Counted from the stretch's first letter, positions 1 through 9,568 are shown. The stretch: DNA of 64,000 nucleotides from Caulobacter ginsengisoli (GCF_030814835.1 NZ_JAUSVS010000002.1:62001-126000), one strand, 5' to 3'. Translations and numbers: made by a program. The notes: generated by a model from the sequence alone, not told the origin.

Positions 1-890
1 GCGACGACATTCTGTATGGCGGCGACGGCAGCGACCTGGCGCAAGGCGACGCCGGCAACGATGTCCTGAACGGCGACGCCGGCAATGACGTCATCTACGC
101 CGGCACTGGGAACGACACCCTGAACGGAGGAGACGGCAACGACTTCCTTATTGCTGATGCGGGCAACGACCAGCTCAACGGCGGGGCCGGCGTCGATGGC
201 CTGTATGGCAGGGAGGGCAATGACGTGATGGACGGGGGCGCAGGCCCTGACACCATGAGCGGCGAGCTGGGCGACGACATCTATTATGTCGATGACCCCG
301 GCGACACGACCATCGAGGCGGCTGGCGAGGGCAACGACATCGTCCACACCGTCATAAACTGGACCCTGGCGGCCAATACCGAGACTCTCGTCCTGGACGG
401 TGTCGGCGACATCAACGGGACCGGCAACAGCCTGGTCAACAACCTCAACGGCAACGGCGGCGCCAACACCCTGGACGGGGCCGTGGGCGACGATGTCATC
501 AAGGGCTTCAATGGCAACGACGTCCTGATCGGTGGAACGGGGTCCGACATCCTGGTCGGCGGGGCCGGGGCCGACACTTTTCTCGTGCGGCAGGAGTCGG
601 TGCGGCAGAGCCACCTGGGCGGAACGCTGGAGATCGACACGGTCAACGACCTGACCACGGCCCAGGGCGACAAGATCGACCTGTCGGCCATTGACGCCGA
701 CAGCAGTACGGCCGGGGACCAGGCCTTCCATCTGGTCGCCGGCTTCACCAGCCACGCCGGTGAAATGGTGCTGGGTTTCTCGGGCGGGATCACCACGCTG
801 TCGCTCGACGTGGATGGCGACGGGACCGCCGACTATCGGATGAAGATCACCGGCGACGTGCATCTGGATAGCGGCGGGTGGGTGCTTTGA
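1..890 (+). CDS. RTX calcium-binding protein, C-terminal part (5' truncated by window edge)
   Basis: The reading frame is already open at base 3 and runs to TGA, so only the C-terminal ~296 residues are seen. It opens with tandem nonapeptide repeats of the GGxGNDxL type, which in RTX proteins bind calcium as a parallel beta-roll outside the cell. There follows the spacer repeat LAANTETLVLDGVGDING and a C-terminal domain with Dx[20 protein letters not shown] and DVDGDGxxDY, ending in GGWVL, as in type I secretion targeting regions. The last ~100 residues are nearly identical to those of the next gene, so the two are paralogues. Whether it also has N-terminal FG-GAP repeats cannot be seen. RTX identity is sure; adhesive or surface function is inference. 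Confidence 0.9.
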   Translation, partial: DDILYGGDGSDLAQGDAGNDVLNGDAGNDVIYAGTGNDTLNGGDGNDFLIADAGNDQLNGGAGVDGLYGREGNDVMDGGAGPDTMSGELGDDIYYVDDPGDTTIEAAGEGNDIVHTVINWTLAANTETLVLDGVGDINGTGNSLVNNLNGNGGANTLDGAVGDDVIKGFNGNDVLIGGTGSDILVGGAGADTFLVRQESVRQSHLGGTLEIDTVNDLTTAQGDKIDLSAIDADSSTAGDQAFHLVAGFTSHAGEMVLGFSGGITTLSLDVDGDGTADYRMKITGDVHLDSGGWVL

Positions 891-1032
891 GTCAGGCGCA
901 ACCAGTGCGGCATCGGCGATGCACGCAAAAGTCGTGACAAATTAGTCCACTCCCGGCCGATCGGCTTTTGAGGCTCGATGGGGCCGGGCGGGCCCATCCA
1001 ACGGTAGCGGCGGCGTCCAAGGGGGACCAGCC
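891..1032 (+). other. Intergenic region between two RTX paralogues
   Basis: The 142 bases contain no gene. A purine-rich ribosome binding site (AAGGGGGACC) lies just before the ATG at 1033. There is a short GGGCC/GGCCC dyad near 981-995 without a T-run, so it is not a clear terminator. The upstream element found before the RTX genes at 6746 and 9911 is absent here. Confidence 0.5.
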
Positions 1033-4000
1033 ATGCCGATAACCTATCCGAGCACCATCGATATCGGGACACTCGACGGGACGAACGGTTTCGAACTGAG
1101 CGGCCCGGCGGCCGACGCCCAGGTCGGATCGCTCGTCGCCTCGGCGGGGGACGTCAACGGCGACGGTTATGAGGACCTGATCGTTTCCTCGACGCCCGTG
1201 AACGGGGTCGCCAAGGTCTATGTGGTGTTCGGCAAGGCCGGCGGGTTCGCCGCCAACCTCGACATCTCGACGCTGGATGGGACCGACGGCTTCCTGATCG
1301 CCACCGGCGTCGCCTACGACGGCCTCGGTGTGGCGATCGCCGGCGCCGGCGACGTCAACGGCGATGGCGTCGATGACCTGATCATCGGGGCGACCGGGGG
1401 TGGGGCCTACCAGAAGGCCTATGTCATCTACGGCCATGCCGGCGCGTTCAGCGCCACGCTGAATCCCGCCAACCTGACCGGGGCGGACGGGTTCTCGATC
1501 ACCGGCGGGTTCAATTCCGGCACGGGCTGGGCGGTGTCCTCGGCCGGTGATGTCAATCATGACGGCATCGACGACTTCATGGTCAACGCCCACAATTCAG
1601 CCCTCGGCGGGGCCAATCTGTCCGGCTCGACCTATGTGTTCTTCGGAACCCAGGCCGGGTTCGGCGCCAACCTCAATCTGGCCAGCCTGACCCCCGGGAC
1701 CTACTTCCGGCTGGACGGCGGCAGTTTCCTGGAAGGGACGGGGGGCTCTCTCTCGGTGGCCGACGTCAATGGCGACGGGATCAGCGATCTGCTGATCGGC
1801 GCGGGATCGACGGGTATTGTCGGCGGCGTCAATCGCAGCGGTGGCGGCTATGTGGTGTTCGGCACGGCGGCCGGCTTCGCCCAGACCATCGCCCTGCCCA
1901 GCCTGAATGGAACCAACGGTTTCCACTTCACCGGCGCGGCGCTTCAACAGGCCGGGACCCAGATCGCCTCGGCGGGGGACGTCAACGGCGACGGCTACGA
2001 CGACATCCTCATCATGCCGTCCAGCCAGGGGGCGAACCAGGGCGCGGTCCTGCTCTATGGCAAGGCGTCGGGCTTCAGCGCCGAGATCGACCTGGCGACG
2101 ATCACCAGCGCCGATGGCGTCCGCATCATCGGGCCGGCCGGGACGAATGCCGCCATGAACGGCGTCGGCGTCGGCGACATCAACGGCGACGGCTTCGACG
2201 ACTTCATGGTGTCGGAGATCCTCGCCGGCTACAATTACCGCAACTCAAGCGGGTCGGTGTTTGTCATCTACGGCAAGGCCAACCTCGGCGCGAGCGTCGA
2301 CCTGACGACCATGGTGGACGCGGGAGACGGGTTTCGGCTTGATGGCGCCGCCGGCAATGACATCTTTGCCCAGGCGCTGGCCTCGGCCGATGTCAACGGC
2401 GACGGCGCCCGCGACCTTGTCTTCGGCACGGCGGTCGCCGACCCGGGCGGCTTCAACAGCGGCGGGGTCTGGGTCTATCTGGCCACCCCGCCGCCCGCCT
2501 CGATTCACCTGACCGGCGGCTCTGGCGACGACGTCCAGACCGGCGGCAATCTGGCCGACGTGCTCTCGGGCGGCGACGGTAACGACACCATCGACGGCGG
2601 CGCCGGCAATGACCAGCTGGATGGTGGGACGGGCAACGACATCATCGACGGCGGGACCGGCGCCGACGCCATGACCGGCGGGGCAGGCGACGATACCTTC
2701 TATGTCGACGACGGCGGCGACACGACCGCGGAGAACAGCGGCGAAGGCTATGACACCGTCCGGGCGGCGATCAGCTGGACGCTGGCGGCCAATCTGGATC
2801 AGCTGATCCTGGAGGGCTCCGGCGACATCGATGGTGCGGGCAACGGCGACGCCAACGTCATCACCGGCAACGGCGGGGCCAACAGGCTGGACGGCGGCGA
2901 TGGCGCCGACACCCTGAACGGCGGAGCGGGGATCGACAGCCTGATCGGCGGCAATGGCGCCGACCTGCTCTATGGCGGCGATGGCGGGGATACCCTCGAC
3001 GGCGGGGCCAATGGCGACCTGCTGGACGGCGGGATCGGGGCCGACGCCATGAGCGGCGGTTCGGGCGACGACACCTACTATGTCGACGACGCCGGGGACA
3101 CGACCATCGAGACGGGCGGCGGCGGCTCGGACGTGGTGCGCGCCACGATCAGCTGGGTCCTGGCGGCCAACCTCGAGACCCTGATCCTGGACGGGTCCGG
3201 CGACACCAACGGGACCGGCAACACCTCGGCCAACCTGCTGACCGGCAACGGCGGCGCCAACACGCTGAACGGCATGGACGGCGACGACATCATCAAGGGC
3301 GGGGACGGCAACGACAGCCTGATCGGCGGCAACGGCGACGACATGCTGGTCGGCGGCAACGGGACCGACGACATGGACGGGGCGGGGGACAACGACATCC
3401 TCAACGGCGGCATCGGCGACGACACCCTCTACGGGGGCTCGGGCAATGACCAGCTGGACGGCGGGACCGACAACGACACCCTGAACGGCGGCACGGGGGC
3501 CGATCAGCTGACCGGCGGGGCGGGGACCGACATCCTGAACGGCGGCGACGGCAACGACGTGCTGGACGGCGGGACCGGGGCAGACGCCATGTCCGGCGGC
3601 CTGGGCGACGACACCTTCTATGTCGACGACACCGGAGATACGGCGGTCGACAGTGTGGGCGGTGGCACGGACATCGTCCGCACGACGGCCAGCTTCACCC
3701 TGTCGGCCAATATCGAAAACCTGATCCTGGACGGTTCCAGTAATATCGACGGGACCGGCAACGCCCTGGTCAACACCATGACCGGCAATGGCGGCAATAA
3801 CAGCCTCGACGGCCAGGGCGGCGACGACATCCTCAAGGGCCTGGGCGGCAACGACATCATCATCGGCGGAACGGGGGCCGACATCCTGGTCGGTGGGGCG
3901 GGGGCCGACACCTTCGTGGTGCGCCAGGAGTCGGTGCGCCAGAGCCATCTGGGCGGAACGCTGGAGGTCGACACGATCAACGACCTGACCGCCGGCCAGG

Positions 4001-4224
4001 GCGACAGGCTGGACCTCTCGGCCATCGACGCCGACGCCAGCACGGCGGGCGACCAGGCCTTCCACCTGGTGGCCGGCTTCACCAGCCATGCCGGCGAGAT
4101 GACCCTAAGCTTCGCGGGCGGCGTCACCACCCTGCAGCTGGACGTCGACGGCGACGGCAACACCGACTACCGCATGAAGATCACCGGCGACGTCCGGCTC
4201 GACAGCGGCGGCTGGATTCTCTAG
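1033..4224 (+). CDS. FG-GAP/RTX secreted calcium-binding protein (1063 aa)
   Basis: The protein has no N-terminal signal peptide and begins directly in an FG-GAP region. Seven copies of the motif [22 protein letters not shown] lie between about residues 36 and 465, the number needed for one seven-bladed integrin-alpha-type propeller; the DxNxDG loops are calcium sites. From about residue 493 come RTX nonapeptides interrupted three times by a YVDD-x-GDTT plus [21 protein letters not shown] spacer. The last ~100 residues ([20 protein letters not shown]) look like a type I secretion target. Family knowledge suggests export through an ABC/MFP/TolC channel and folding on external calcium. Role in adhesion, matrix or S-layer is inference. 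The stop codon overlaps that of the convergent gene at 4221. Confidence 0.9.
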   Translation: MPITYPSTIDIGTLDGTNGFELSGPAADAQVGSLVASAGDVNGDGYEDLIVSSTPVNGVAKVYVVFGKAGGFAANLDISTLDGTDGFLIATGVAYDGLGVAIAGAGDVNGDGVDDLIIGATGGGAYQKAYVIYGHAGAFSATLNPANLTGADGFSITGGFNSGTGWAVSSAGDVNHDGIDDFMVNAHNSALGGANLSGSTYVFFGTQAGFGANLNLASLTPGTYFRLDGGSFLEGTGGSLSVADVNGDGISDLLIGAGSTGIVGGVNRSGGGYVVFGTAAGFAQTIALPSLNGTNGFHFTGAALQQAGTQIASAGDVNGDGYDDILIMPSSQGANQGAVLLYGKASGFSAEIDLATITSADGVRIIGPAGTNAAMNGVGVGDINGDGFDDFMVSEILAGYNYRNSSGSVFVIYGKANLGASVDLTTMVDAGDGFRLDGAAGNDIFAQALASADVNGDGARDLVFGTAVADPGGFNSGGVWVYLATPPPASIHLTGGSGDDVQTGGNLADVLSGGDGNDTIDGGAGNDQLDGGTGNDIIDGGTGADAMTGGAGDDTFYVDDGGDTTAENSGEGYDTVRAAISWTLAANLDQLILEGSGDIDGAGNGDANVITGNGGANRLDGGDGADTLNGGAGIDSLIGGNGADLLYGGDGGDTLDGGANGDLLDGGIGADAMSGGSGDDTYYVDDAGDTTIETGGGGSDVVRATISWVLAANLETLILDGSGDTNGTGNTSANLLTGNGGANTLNGMDGDDIIKGGDGNDSLIGGNGDDMLVGGNGTDDMDGAGDNDILNGGIGDDTLYGGSGNDQLDGGTDNDTLNGGTGADQLTGGAGTDILNGGDGNDVLDGGTGADAMSGGLGDDTFYVDDTGDTAVDSVGGGTDIVRTTASFTLSANIENLILDGSSNIDGTGNALVNTMTGNGGNNSLDGQGGDDILKGLGGNDIIIGGTGADILVGGAGADTFVVRQESVRQSHLGGTLEVDTINDLTAGQGDRLDLSAIDADASTAGDQAFHLVAGFTSHAGEMTLSFAGGVTTLQLDVDGDGNTDYRMKITGDVRLDSGGWIL

Positions 4225-4877
4225 CCGAACAGCCCCTTCACCCAGCCGACGATGGCCGCCCACACGCCGCCCAGCCAGGCCAGGAAGCCGCCGCCCCCGT
4301 TGCCCTTACCTGGGGTCTCGCCCTTGGGCACGAACCAGCTGGGCGCGGCGGGCGGTGCGCAGTTCATGCGCATGCCGGCGCCCTTGAGATAGCCACGGCG
4401 GATCTTGCCGGCCTGGATGGCGGCGGCGACCCGCTTGTCGCGGCGCTCGGCCCCGGTGAGCTTGCGGATCCAGCCGCGGAACGGCAGCAGGCTGCGGGTC
4501 TTGTCACCGATGGCGCCCACGGCGGCGTCGCCGGCCGCCTGCTTGACCTTCTGGCCCCTGGTGCGCCTGTCGGGCGGCGGCGGTTCGTCCAGGTCCGGAC
4601 CCAGCGCCTCGTTCAGCCGGCCGACCTCGCCGGCGATGGCCTCGCAGCGGGTCAGGCCCTCCATGTCATAGGGCCCGGCGGTGGCGCGCGTCAGCACATC
4701 GGGGATGTCGATATGCTTAAGGTTCAGATCGTCCAGCGGCGCGGTCACCGCGTCACGCAGGTTGGGGCGCTTTTCGGCCATGCCGCGATCCTGGCCGGGA
4801 TCGGCCGGCGCGTCCTGGGCCAGCGCGGGGCCGGCGGCGAGAACGGTCAGGGCGGCAATCAGGATCAGGCGGCGCAT
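4221..4877 (-). CDS. Secreted hypothetical protein (218 aa)
   Basis: I do not recognise a family. The N-terminus (MRRLILIAALTVLAAGPALAQ) is a clear Sec signal peptide with an ALA-Q cleavage site, so the mature protein should be periplasmic. The middle has a Pro/Arg patch (EPPPPDRRTRG) followed by a basic stretch, and the C-terminus is a Gly-rich segment ending in a short hydrophobic Trp-rich helix (FLAWLGGVWAAIVGWVKGLFG region) that could associate with membrane. One CEAIAG and one MNCAPP cysteine might pair. Its stop codon overlaps the convergent RTX stop by three bases. Position among RTX genes is suggestive, but nothing ties it to them. Confidence 0.75.
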   Translation of the reverse strand: MRRLILIAALTVLAAGPALAQDAPADPGQDRGMAEKRPNLRDAVTAPLDDLNLKHIDIPDVLTRATAGPYDMEGLTRCEAIAGEVGRLNEALGPDLDEPPPPDRRTRGQKVKQAAGDAAVGAIGDKTRSLLPFRGWIRKLTGAERRDKRVAAAIQAGKIRRGYLKGAGMRMNCAPPAAPSWFVPKGETPGKGNGGGGFLAWLGGVWAAIVGWVKGLFG

Positions 4878-4924
4878 GTGGGGGTCATAGTCGATCCCGG
4901 ATCATGGCGAAATTGCACGCACGC

Positions 4925-5791
4925 TCAGCGCGACGGCAGGCCACGCTTGGGGTGCACGCCGTCGACATAGCCCATGAAGGCCGGGTGGATCGAATAGCCG
5001 ATCAGTTCCTGCGCCCGCTCGGGCAGCGCGGCGACGATCTGCGGCGGCACGGCCAGCACCATGTTCTCCAGCTGCCGCGCCCAGCCGGCGCAGTATTGAG
5101 GGGTAATGATCAGGCGCGGGGCGTCGGAGCGGTTGGCCCCGCCCCGGTGCCAGAGCGTGCCCTTGGCGATGGCCAGCGAGCCGGCGGGCATGACCAGCTT
5201 GGCCGTACCCGGATGGGCGCCGGGGTCGTCGTGCGGGCTGGGCGCGGTCTTGCTGAAGTCGTCGGGGCTGATGGCGCCGGCGATGCGGTCCTCGCCCCAC
5301 AGATGGCTGCCCGGAATGATCTCGGTGGCGCCGTTGAGCTCGGTGGTGTCGTCCAGGGCCCAGAAGGCCGACAGGCCATAGGCGGCGCGCGGTCGGGGAA
5401 CGCCGACGGAGTCGTCGTAATGCCAGGGCTGCACCGTCTCGCCGGGATGCAGGTTGATGGCGAGGCACGCCGAGAGCAGGCAGCTGGGGCCCAGTTCCGC
5501 CTCGGCGAAGGCCAGGGCCAGCGGATGGATGGCCAGGTCCGCGAACAGCGGCGACTTGGCGAGCAGGGCGTAGACGCGGTTGGTCGAGTAGCCCTCGAAA
5601 TTGTTGCGGCCCGTCTTGCCGCCGTCGAGATACGGGGCCAGGGCGGCCTTGAGCGCCGCGATCTGCCCGGGGGTCAGGACCCGCTCGAAGATCAGGTAGC
5701 CCTCGGCGTCATACCGCGCCTTGAGCGCCGCGAACGACTGGCCGCCCAGCCAGGGCGCCAGAGCGTCGGTCGTCCGGAAATCGCCGTCCAT
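4925..5791 (-). CDS. Phytanoyl-CoA dioxygenase (PhyH) family protein
   Basis: Fe(II)/2-oxoglutarate-dependent dioxygenase of the PhyH family, 288 residues from the chosen start. The iron facial triad is visible: H124 and D126 in WHYDD and a distal H215 in LWHRGG, with R226 in DAPRL likely binding 2-oxoglutarate. The start at 5791 is chosen because GGGAGAGG lies just upstream; an extension to 5905 would add an Arg-rich stretch without domain value. It is divergent from the TetR gene at 6007, and the dyads in the space between suggest TetR control. Substrate is unknown: members hydroxylate fatty acyl-CoAs, but also small metabolites and antibiotics. Confidence 0.88.
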   Translation of the reverse strand: MDGDFRTTDALAPWLGGQSFAALKARYDAEGYLIFERVLTPGQIAALKAALAPYLDGGKTGRNNFEGYSTNRVYALLAKSPLFADLAIHPLALAFAEAELGPSCLLSACLAINLHPGETVQPWHYDDSVGVPRPRAAYGLSAFWALDDTTELNGATEIIPGSHLWGEDRIAGAISPDDFSKTAPSPHDDPGAHPGTAKLVMPAGSLAIAKGTLWHRGGANRSDAPRLIITPQYCAGWARQLENMVLAVPPQIVAALPERAQELIGYSIHPAFMGYVDGVHPKRGLPSR

Positions 5792-5880
5792 CGCCCACCT
5801 CTCCCGCCCGGGGCCAACGGCGCCATTGTGCAACGAAACGGCGCGCCTCCAAACCCGTCTCGCGCGGCGATTTGTCCATC

Positions 5881-5912
5881 CCCATTTCGGGGAAACTTCA
5901 CCCAAAATGGGT
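5881..5912. promoter_or_regulatory. Candidate TetR operator dyads between PhyH and TetR genes
   Basis: Two overlapping symmetries are visible: CCCATTT at 5881-5887 pairs with AAATGGG at 5905-5911, and inside the second arm ACCCAAAATGGGT (5900-5912) is itself a perfect 5-bp dyad with a three-base centre. This is the right place and scale for a TetR-family site in a divergent promoter. Binding is inference. Confidence 0.45.
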
Positions 5913-5949
5913 TGCTTGCGAGGGGTGCGCCCCCTAGCGTCCCCAGCGC

Positions 5950-5972
5950 CTGACGGTCGTCCAAGCCGTCAG
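5950..5972. promoter_or_regulatory. Perfect 7-bp inverted repeat upstream of TetR gene
   Basis: CTGACGG and CCGTCAG flank a nine-base centre and are followed by CCTTTT, 34 bases before the TetR start. It could be a second operator, or a hairpin in the leader of the regulator transcript. It is too close to the gene to be a useful terminator. Confidence 0.35.
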
Positions 5973-6006
5973 CCTTTTGGGGGTCGGATCCGGTCGAGTC
6001 GCTGTC

Positions 6007-6618
6007 ATGCGTGAGGAACTGCACGAGGCGCGGCGCGGCAAGATTCTCGCCGCCGCGCGCGAGGTGTTCATGGCCAAGGGCTTCAGCCGGGCCACGATGG
6101 ACCTGGTGGCCAAGGAGGCGCGGGTCTCCAGCGCCACCGTCTACGCCCATTTCGAACACAAGCAGGCGTTGTTCGACGCCTTTATTACCACCACGCTAGG
6201 CCGCTACGAGAACCTGTTCGCCGGGGTCGGCCATGTGAAAGGCGATGGCCGAACGCGGCTGATGGCCTTCGCCCGGGTCTATTTCCGCTTCATGGCCGAC
6301 CCGGAACTGCGCGCCGCCTACCGCATCGTCAGCGCCGAGACCAACCTGCGGCCGGACCTGGGCGCCCATCTCTATCGCGACGCCCACAACCTGCTGGGCG
6401 CGCGGCTGCGGCGACTGCTCGAGACCCTGGTGGCCGAGGGCGAACTGCGCATCGACGACATCGGCATCGCCTCGCGGTTGTTCGAGGGGATGATCGAGCA
6501 TGTGACCCTGACCATCTCGATGCTGCAGGGTGACCAGGCTTCGCCGTTGCATGAATCCGAGCCCTACTGCGCCGAGGCGGTGCGGCTCTTTATGGAAGGC
6601 TACCGGCCCGGCCGCTAG
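6007..6618 (+). CDS. TetR/AcrR family transcriptional regulator
   Basis: A 203-residue regulator. Residues ~8-55 form the TetR DNA-binding domain, with the signature RGKILAAAREVFMAKGFSRATM, then VAKEARVSSATVYAHFEHKQALFDA; the rest is a helical ligand and dimer domain containing MAFARVYFRFMADPELRAAYRIV. Start chosen at the ATG at 6007, which begins right before the helix-turn-helix domain; a longer start at 5977 adds ten residues without support. It is divergent from the PhyH dioxygenase and followed by the FG-GAP/RTX gene at 6746. It most likely represses the dioxygenase and itself; the ligand is unknown. Confidence 0.9.
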   Translation: MREELHEARRGKILAAAREVFMAKGFSRATMDLVAKEARVSSATVYAHFEHKQALFDAFITTTLGRYENLFAGVGHVKGDGRTRLMAFARVYFRFMADPELRAAYRIVSAETNLRPDLGAHLYRDAHNLLGARLRRLLETLVAEGELRIDDIGIASRLFEGMIEHVTLTISMLQGDQASPLHESEPYCAEAVRLFMEGYRPGR

Positions 6619-6629
6619 GGCGGGACCAG

Positions 6630-6664
6630 AAAATTGAAGCCTGCGTTTTTCAGCCGTTTCGTTG
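6630..6664 (+). promoter_or_regulatory. Conserved upstream element, copy 1
   Basis: The 35 bases starting AAAATTGAAGCCTGCGTTTT are repeated with only two or three changes at 9819-9853, both times about 90-115 bases before the ATG of an FG-GAP/RTX gene. The flanking sequences differ. Its AT-rich ends in a GC-rich genome suggest a promoter or protein-binding site. Function is not known. Confidence 0.5.
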
Positions 6665-6745
6665 CGCCGTCGGCCTCCGCGTTGAAAACCTCCCCGCAAT
6701 GAGTGCGGGTGACCCATTCTGGGTCGGAGCGGGAGGTCCTCAGTC

Positions 6746-9565
6746 ATGCCCAGTGCGGTGGTCAACGTCGGTACGCTCGACGGCGAGAACGGCTTTGCCA
6801 TGATCGGCCCGGCCGAGAACAACGCCCGACTCGGCACGGACGTCGCCTCGGCCGGCGACATCAACGGCGATGGGATCGACGACTTCATCGTCTCGGCGAC
6901 GGGAACGCACAATGGCTCCAATTTCGGAACGACCTACGTGGTGTTCGGCCAGCGCGGCGTCGCCCCGTCCCTGCTGCATCTCGATGCGCTGAACGGGACC
7001 AACGGCTTCATCATCGAGGGCCTGCACGCGAACGACTTCTCCGGCTTCCAGGTTTCGGGGATCGGCGACATCAATGGCGACGGCTTCGACGACATGGTCC
7101 TGGGCGCGCCCTATGCCGACGACAACGGCGGCTACTCCGGGTCGGCCTATGTGATCTTCGGCCATGCCGGTCCCTTCAGCGCCAACTTCGACCTGGCCAG
7201 CCTGAACGGCGGCAACGGCTTCCGGTTGACCGGGGCGACGGGGGACGACAACGGCGGGTTCGCGGTCTCGGCGGCCGGCGACGTCAACGGCGACGGCGTC
7301 GCCGATTTCGTCGTCGCCAGCCCGCGCAACGACACGACGGGCTACAACGCCGGCGCGGCCTATGTCGTCTTCGGCCAGAGCGGCGGCGGCTTTTCCGCCT
7401 CGGCCGGCCTGGACGCGGTCGGCGGCTCGGTCGCGGGCTTCCAGATCCATGGCGTCGGCGCCGGAAACGCGATCGGGTCTTCGCTGTCGTACGGCGATGT
7501 CAACAACGACGGCTTCAGCGACGTGATCATCGGCGCCCGGCTGACGGGCGGCCAGGCGGGTGCGGCCTACGTCGTCTTTGGCCACGGCGGGACGGCTACG
7601 GACGTCGACCTGTCCAGCCTCGACGGGACCACCGGCTTTGCGGTTACCGGGTTCAGCCCGGGGGACCAGGGCGGGATTTCGGTGGCTTCGGGCGGCGATA
7701 TCAATGGCGACGGCTTCGATGACGTCATCGTCGGGGCCCGCTATTCCGGTGTCGGGGGCTACAATGCCGGCGCGGTCTATGTGGTGTTCGGCAAGGCCGG
7801 CGGATTCGGGGCCAGCATCGACATCAACGCCCTGGACGGGACCAACGGCTTCCGTCTCACCGGCGCGGCGGTGTGGGACGCTGCCGGAACCTCGGTTTCC
7901 AGCCTGGGCGACGTCAATGGCGACGGCTATGACGACCTGATCGTCGGCGCCCGCAATGGCCGCGACGCCTATGGCCAGCTCAGCGGCGCGGCCTATGTGG
8001 TCTATGGCCATGGCGGCGGGTTCAGCGCCTCGCTCAGCCTGGGCGCCTTGAGTGTGTCCAACGGCTACAAGATCAGCGGCGGCGCCTACAGCTCGTTGGG
8101 CATTTCCGTGTCCTCGGCCGGCGACGCCAATGGCGATGGCCGGCCCGACATCCTGGTCGGCGCCTATACGTTGACCCAGACCAACGGCGCGCAGGGCGGC
8201 GCCTACATCCTCTACGCGCCCTCGCCGCCGATCGCCTTCAACGGCGGCGCGGGGGCGGAGACCTCGTACGGCGCGGCGGCCTCGGACAATCTGTCGGGCG
8301 GCGGCGGGGCCGACATTCTCTACGGCTATGGCGCCAACGACACCCTGAACGGCGATGACGGCGGCGACACGCTGGACGGCGGGGCGGGCGCGGACGCCAT
8401 GACCGGCGGGACGGGCGACGACACCTACTATGTCGACGACGCCGGCGACACGACGACGGAGAGCGGCGGCGAAGGCAACGATGTCGTGCGGGCCACGATC
8501 AGCTGGGTCCTTGGCGCCAATATCGAGACCCTGATCCTCGAAGGGTCGGGCGACATGGACGGGACCGGCAATGCGCTGGCCAACGTCATCACCGGCAACA
8601 GCGGCTTCAACCAGATCGACGGCGGGGACGGCGACGACCTGATCAAGGCCGGGGGCGGCATCGACATGGTGTCGGGCGGGCTGGGCGCCGACCAACTGCT
8701 GGGCCAGGACGGCAATGACAGCCTGGACGGGGGCGTGGGCGCCGACCGGCTGGACGGCGGCAATGGCGACGATGTCCTGGCCGGCGGCTCGGACAATGAC
8801 ATTCTGGACGGCGGCGCGGGCGTCGACAGCCTGGATGGCGGGATCGGCAACGACCAGCTGAACGGCGGGACGGAGAACGATGCGCTCACCGGCGGCGACG
8901 GCAACGACGTGCTGACGGGCGGCCTGGGGGCAGACGCCATGACCGGCGGGTTGGGCGACGACACCTACTACGTCGACGACGCCGGCGACACGACGACCGA
9001 GGCGTCCGGCCAGGGCGCCGACACGGTCCATGCCGGCCTGACCTGGACCCTGGCCGCCAATATCGAGACCCTGATCCAGGATGGCTCGGCCAATATCGAC
9101 GGGACCGGCAACGGTTCGGCCAACACCCTGATGGGCAACGGCGGGGCCAACACCCTGGACGGCGGTGCGGGCGACGACGTGATCAAGGCGGGGCTGGGCA
9201 ACGACATCCTGATCGGCGGGACTGGGGCGGATATCCTGGTCGGCGGCGGCGGGTTGGACATCTTCGTGGTGACCCAGGCCTCGATCCACACCAGCGGGCC
9301 GATCGAGGTCGACACGGTCAACGACCTGATCGCCGGGCAAGGCGACAAACTCGACCTCTCGGCCATCGACGCCGACAGCCTCACCGCGGGCGACCAGGCC
9401 TTCCACCTGGTGGGCGGCTTTACCCATCACGCCGGAGAACTGACGCTGACGGTCGCTGGCGGAACGACCACCCTGCAGCTCGACGTCGACGGCGACGGCC
9501 GGGCCGACTACCGCATGATGATCAGCGGCAATGTCACCGGCGACAGCGGCGGCTGGCTGCTTTAG
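6746..9565 (+). CDS. FG-GAP/RTX secreted calcium-binding protein (939 aa)
   Basis: Paralogue of the gene at 1033. The ATG follows a strong GGGAGG site. Seven FG-GAP motifs (first GDINGDGIDD near residue 35, last GDANGDGRPD near residue 458) predict one seven-bladed propeller. From ~499 follow RTX nonapeptides in two blocks, each opened by [14 protein letters not shown] and the LxANIETLIxxGSxxxDGTGN spacer. The C-terminus (residues ~850-939: [29 protein letters not shown]) is closest to that of the next gene, and the two share an upstream element, so they are the more recent duplicates. No signal peptide; type I export is expected. Ligand or partner is unknown. Confidence 0.9.
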   Translation: MPSAVVNVGTLDGENGFAMIGPAENNARLGTDVASAGDINGDGIDDFIVSATGTHNGSNFGTTYVVFGQRGVAPSLLHLDALNGTNGFIIEGLHANDFSGFQVSGIGDINGDGFDDMVLGAPYADDNGGYSGSAYVIFGHAGPFSANFDLASLNGGNGFRLTGATGDDNGGFAVSAAGDVNGDGVADFVVASPRNDTTGYNAGAAYVVFGQSGGGFSASAGLDAVGGSVAGFQIHGVGAGNAIGSSLSYGDVNNDGFSDVIIGARLTGGQAGAAYVVFGHGGTATDVDLSSLDGTTGFAVTGFSPGDQGGISVASGGDINGDGFDDVIVGARYSGVGGYNAGAVYVVFGKAGGFGASIDINALDGTNGFRLTGAAVWDAAGTSVSSLGDVNGDGYDDLIVGARNGRDAYGQLSGAAYVVYGHGGGFSASLSLGALSVSNGYKISGGAYSSLGISVSSAGDANGDGRPDILVGAYTLTQTNGAQGGAYILYAPSPPIAFNGGAGAETSYGAAASDNLSGGGGADILYGYGANDTLNGDDGGDTLDGGAGADAMTGGTGDDTYYVDDAGDTTTESGGEGNDVVRATISWVLGANIETLILEGSGDMDGTGNALANVITGNSGFNQIDGGDGDDLIKAGGGIDMVSGGLGADQLLGQDGNDSLDGGVGADRLDGGNGDDVLAGGSDNDILDGGAGVDSLDGGIGNDQLNGGTENDALTGGDGNDVLTGGLGADAMTGGLGDDTYYVDDAGDTTTEASGQGADTVHAGLTWTLAANIETLIQDGSANIDGTGNGSANTLMGNGGANTLDGGAGDDVIKAGLGNDILIGGTGADILVGGGGLDIFVVTQASIHTSGPIEVDTVNDLIAGQGDKLDLSAIDADSLTAGDQAFHLVGGFTHHAGELTLTVAGGTTTLQLDVDGDGRADYRMMISGNVTGDSGGWLL

Positions 9566-9568
9566 CAA

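Noticed and set aside
2560..3560. Regular short DNA repeats inside RTX genes resembling a CRISPR array
   Set aside because: The period is 27 bases of coding nonapeptides with no unique spacers, and the frame stays open throughout.
2245..4089. 614-residue open frame opposite the first FG-GAP/RTX gene, and similar 942- and 950-residue frames at 6740-9568 and 9779-12631
   Set aside because: Composition is Val/Gly/Asp/Ala repetition mirrored from RTX codons, they lack plausible starts and domains, and the opposite strand has clear FG-GAP and RTX motifs.
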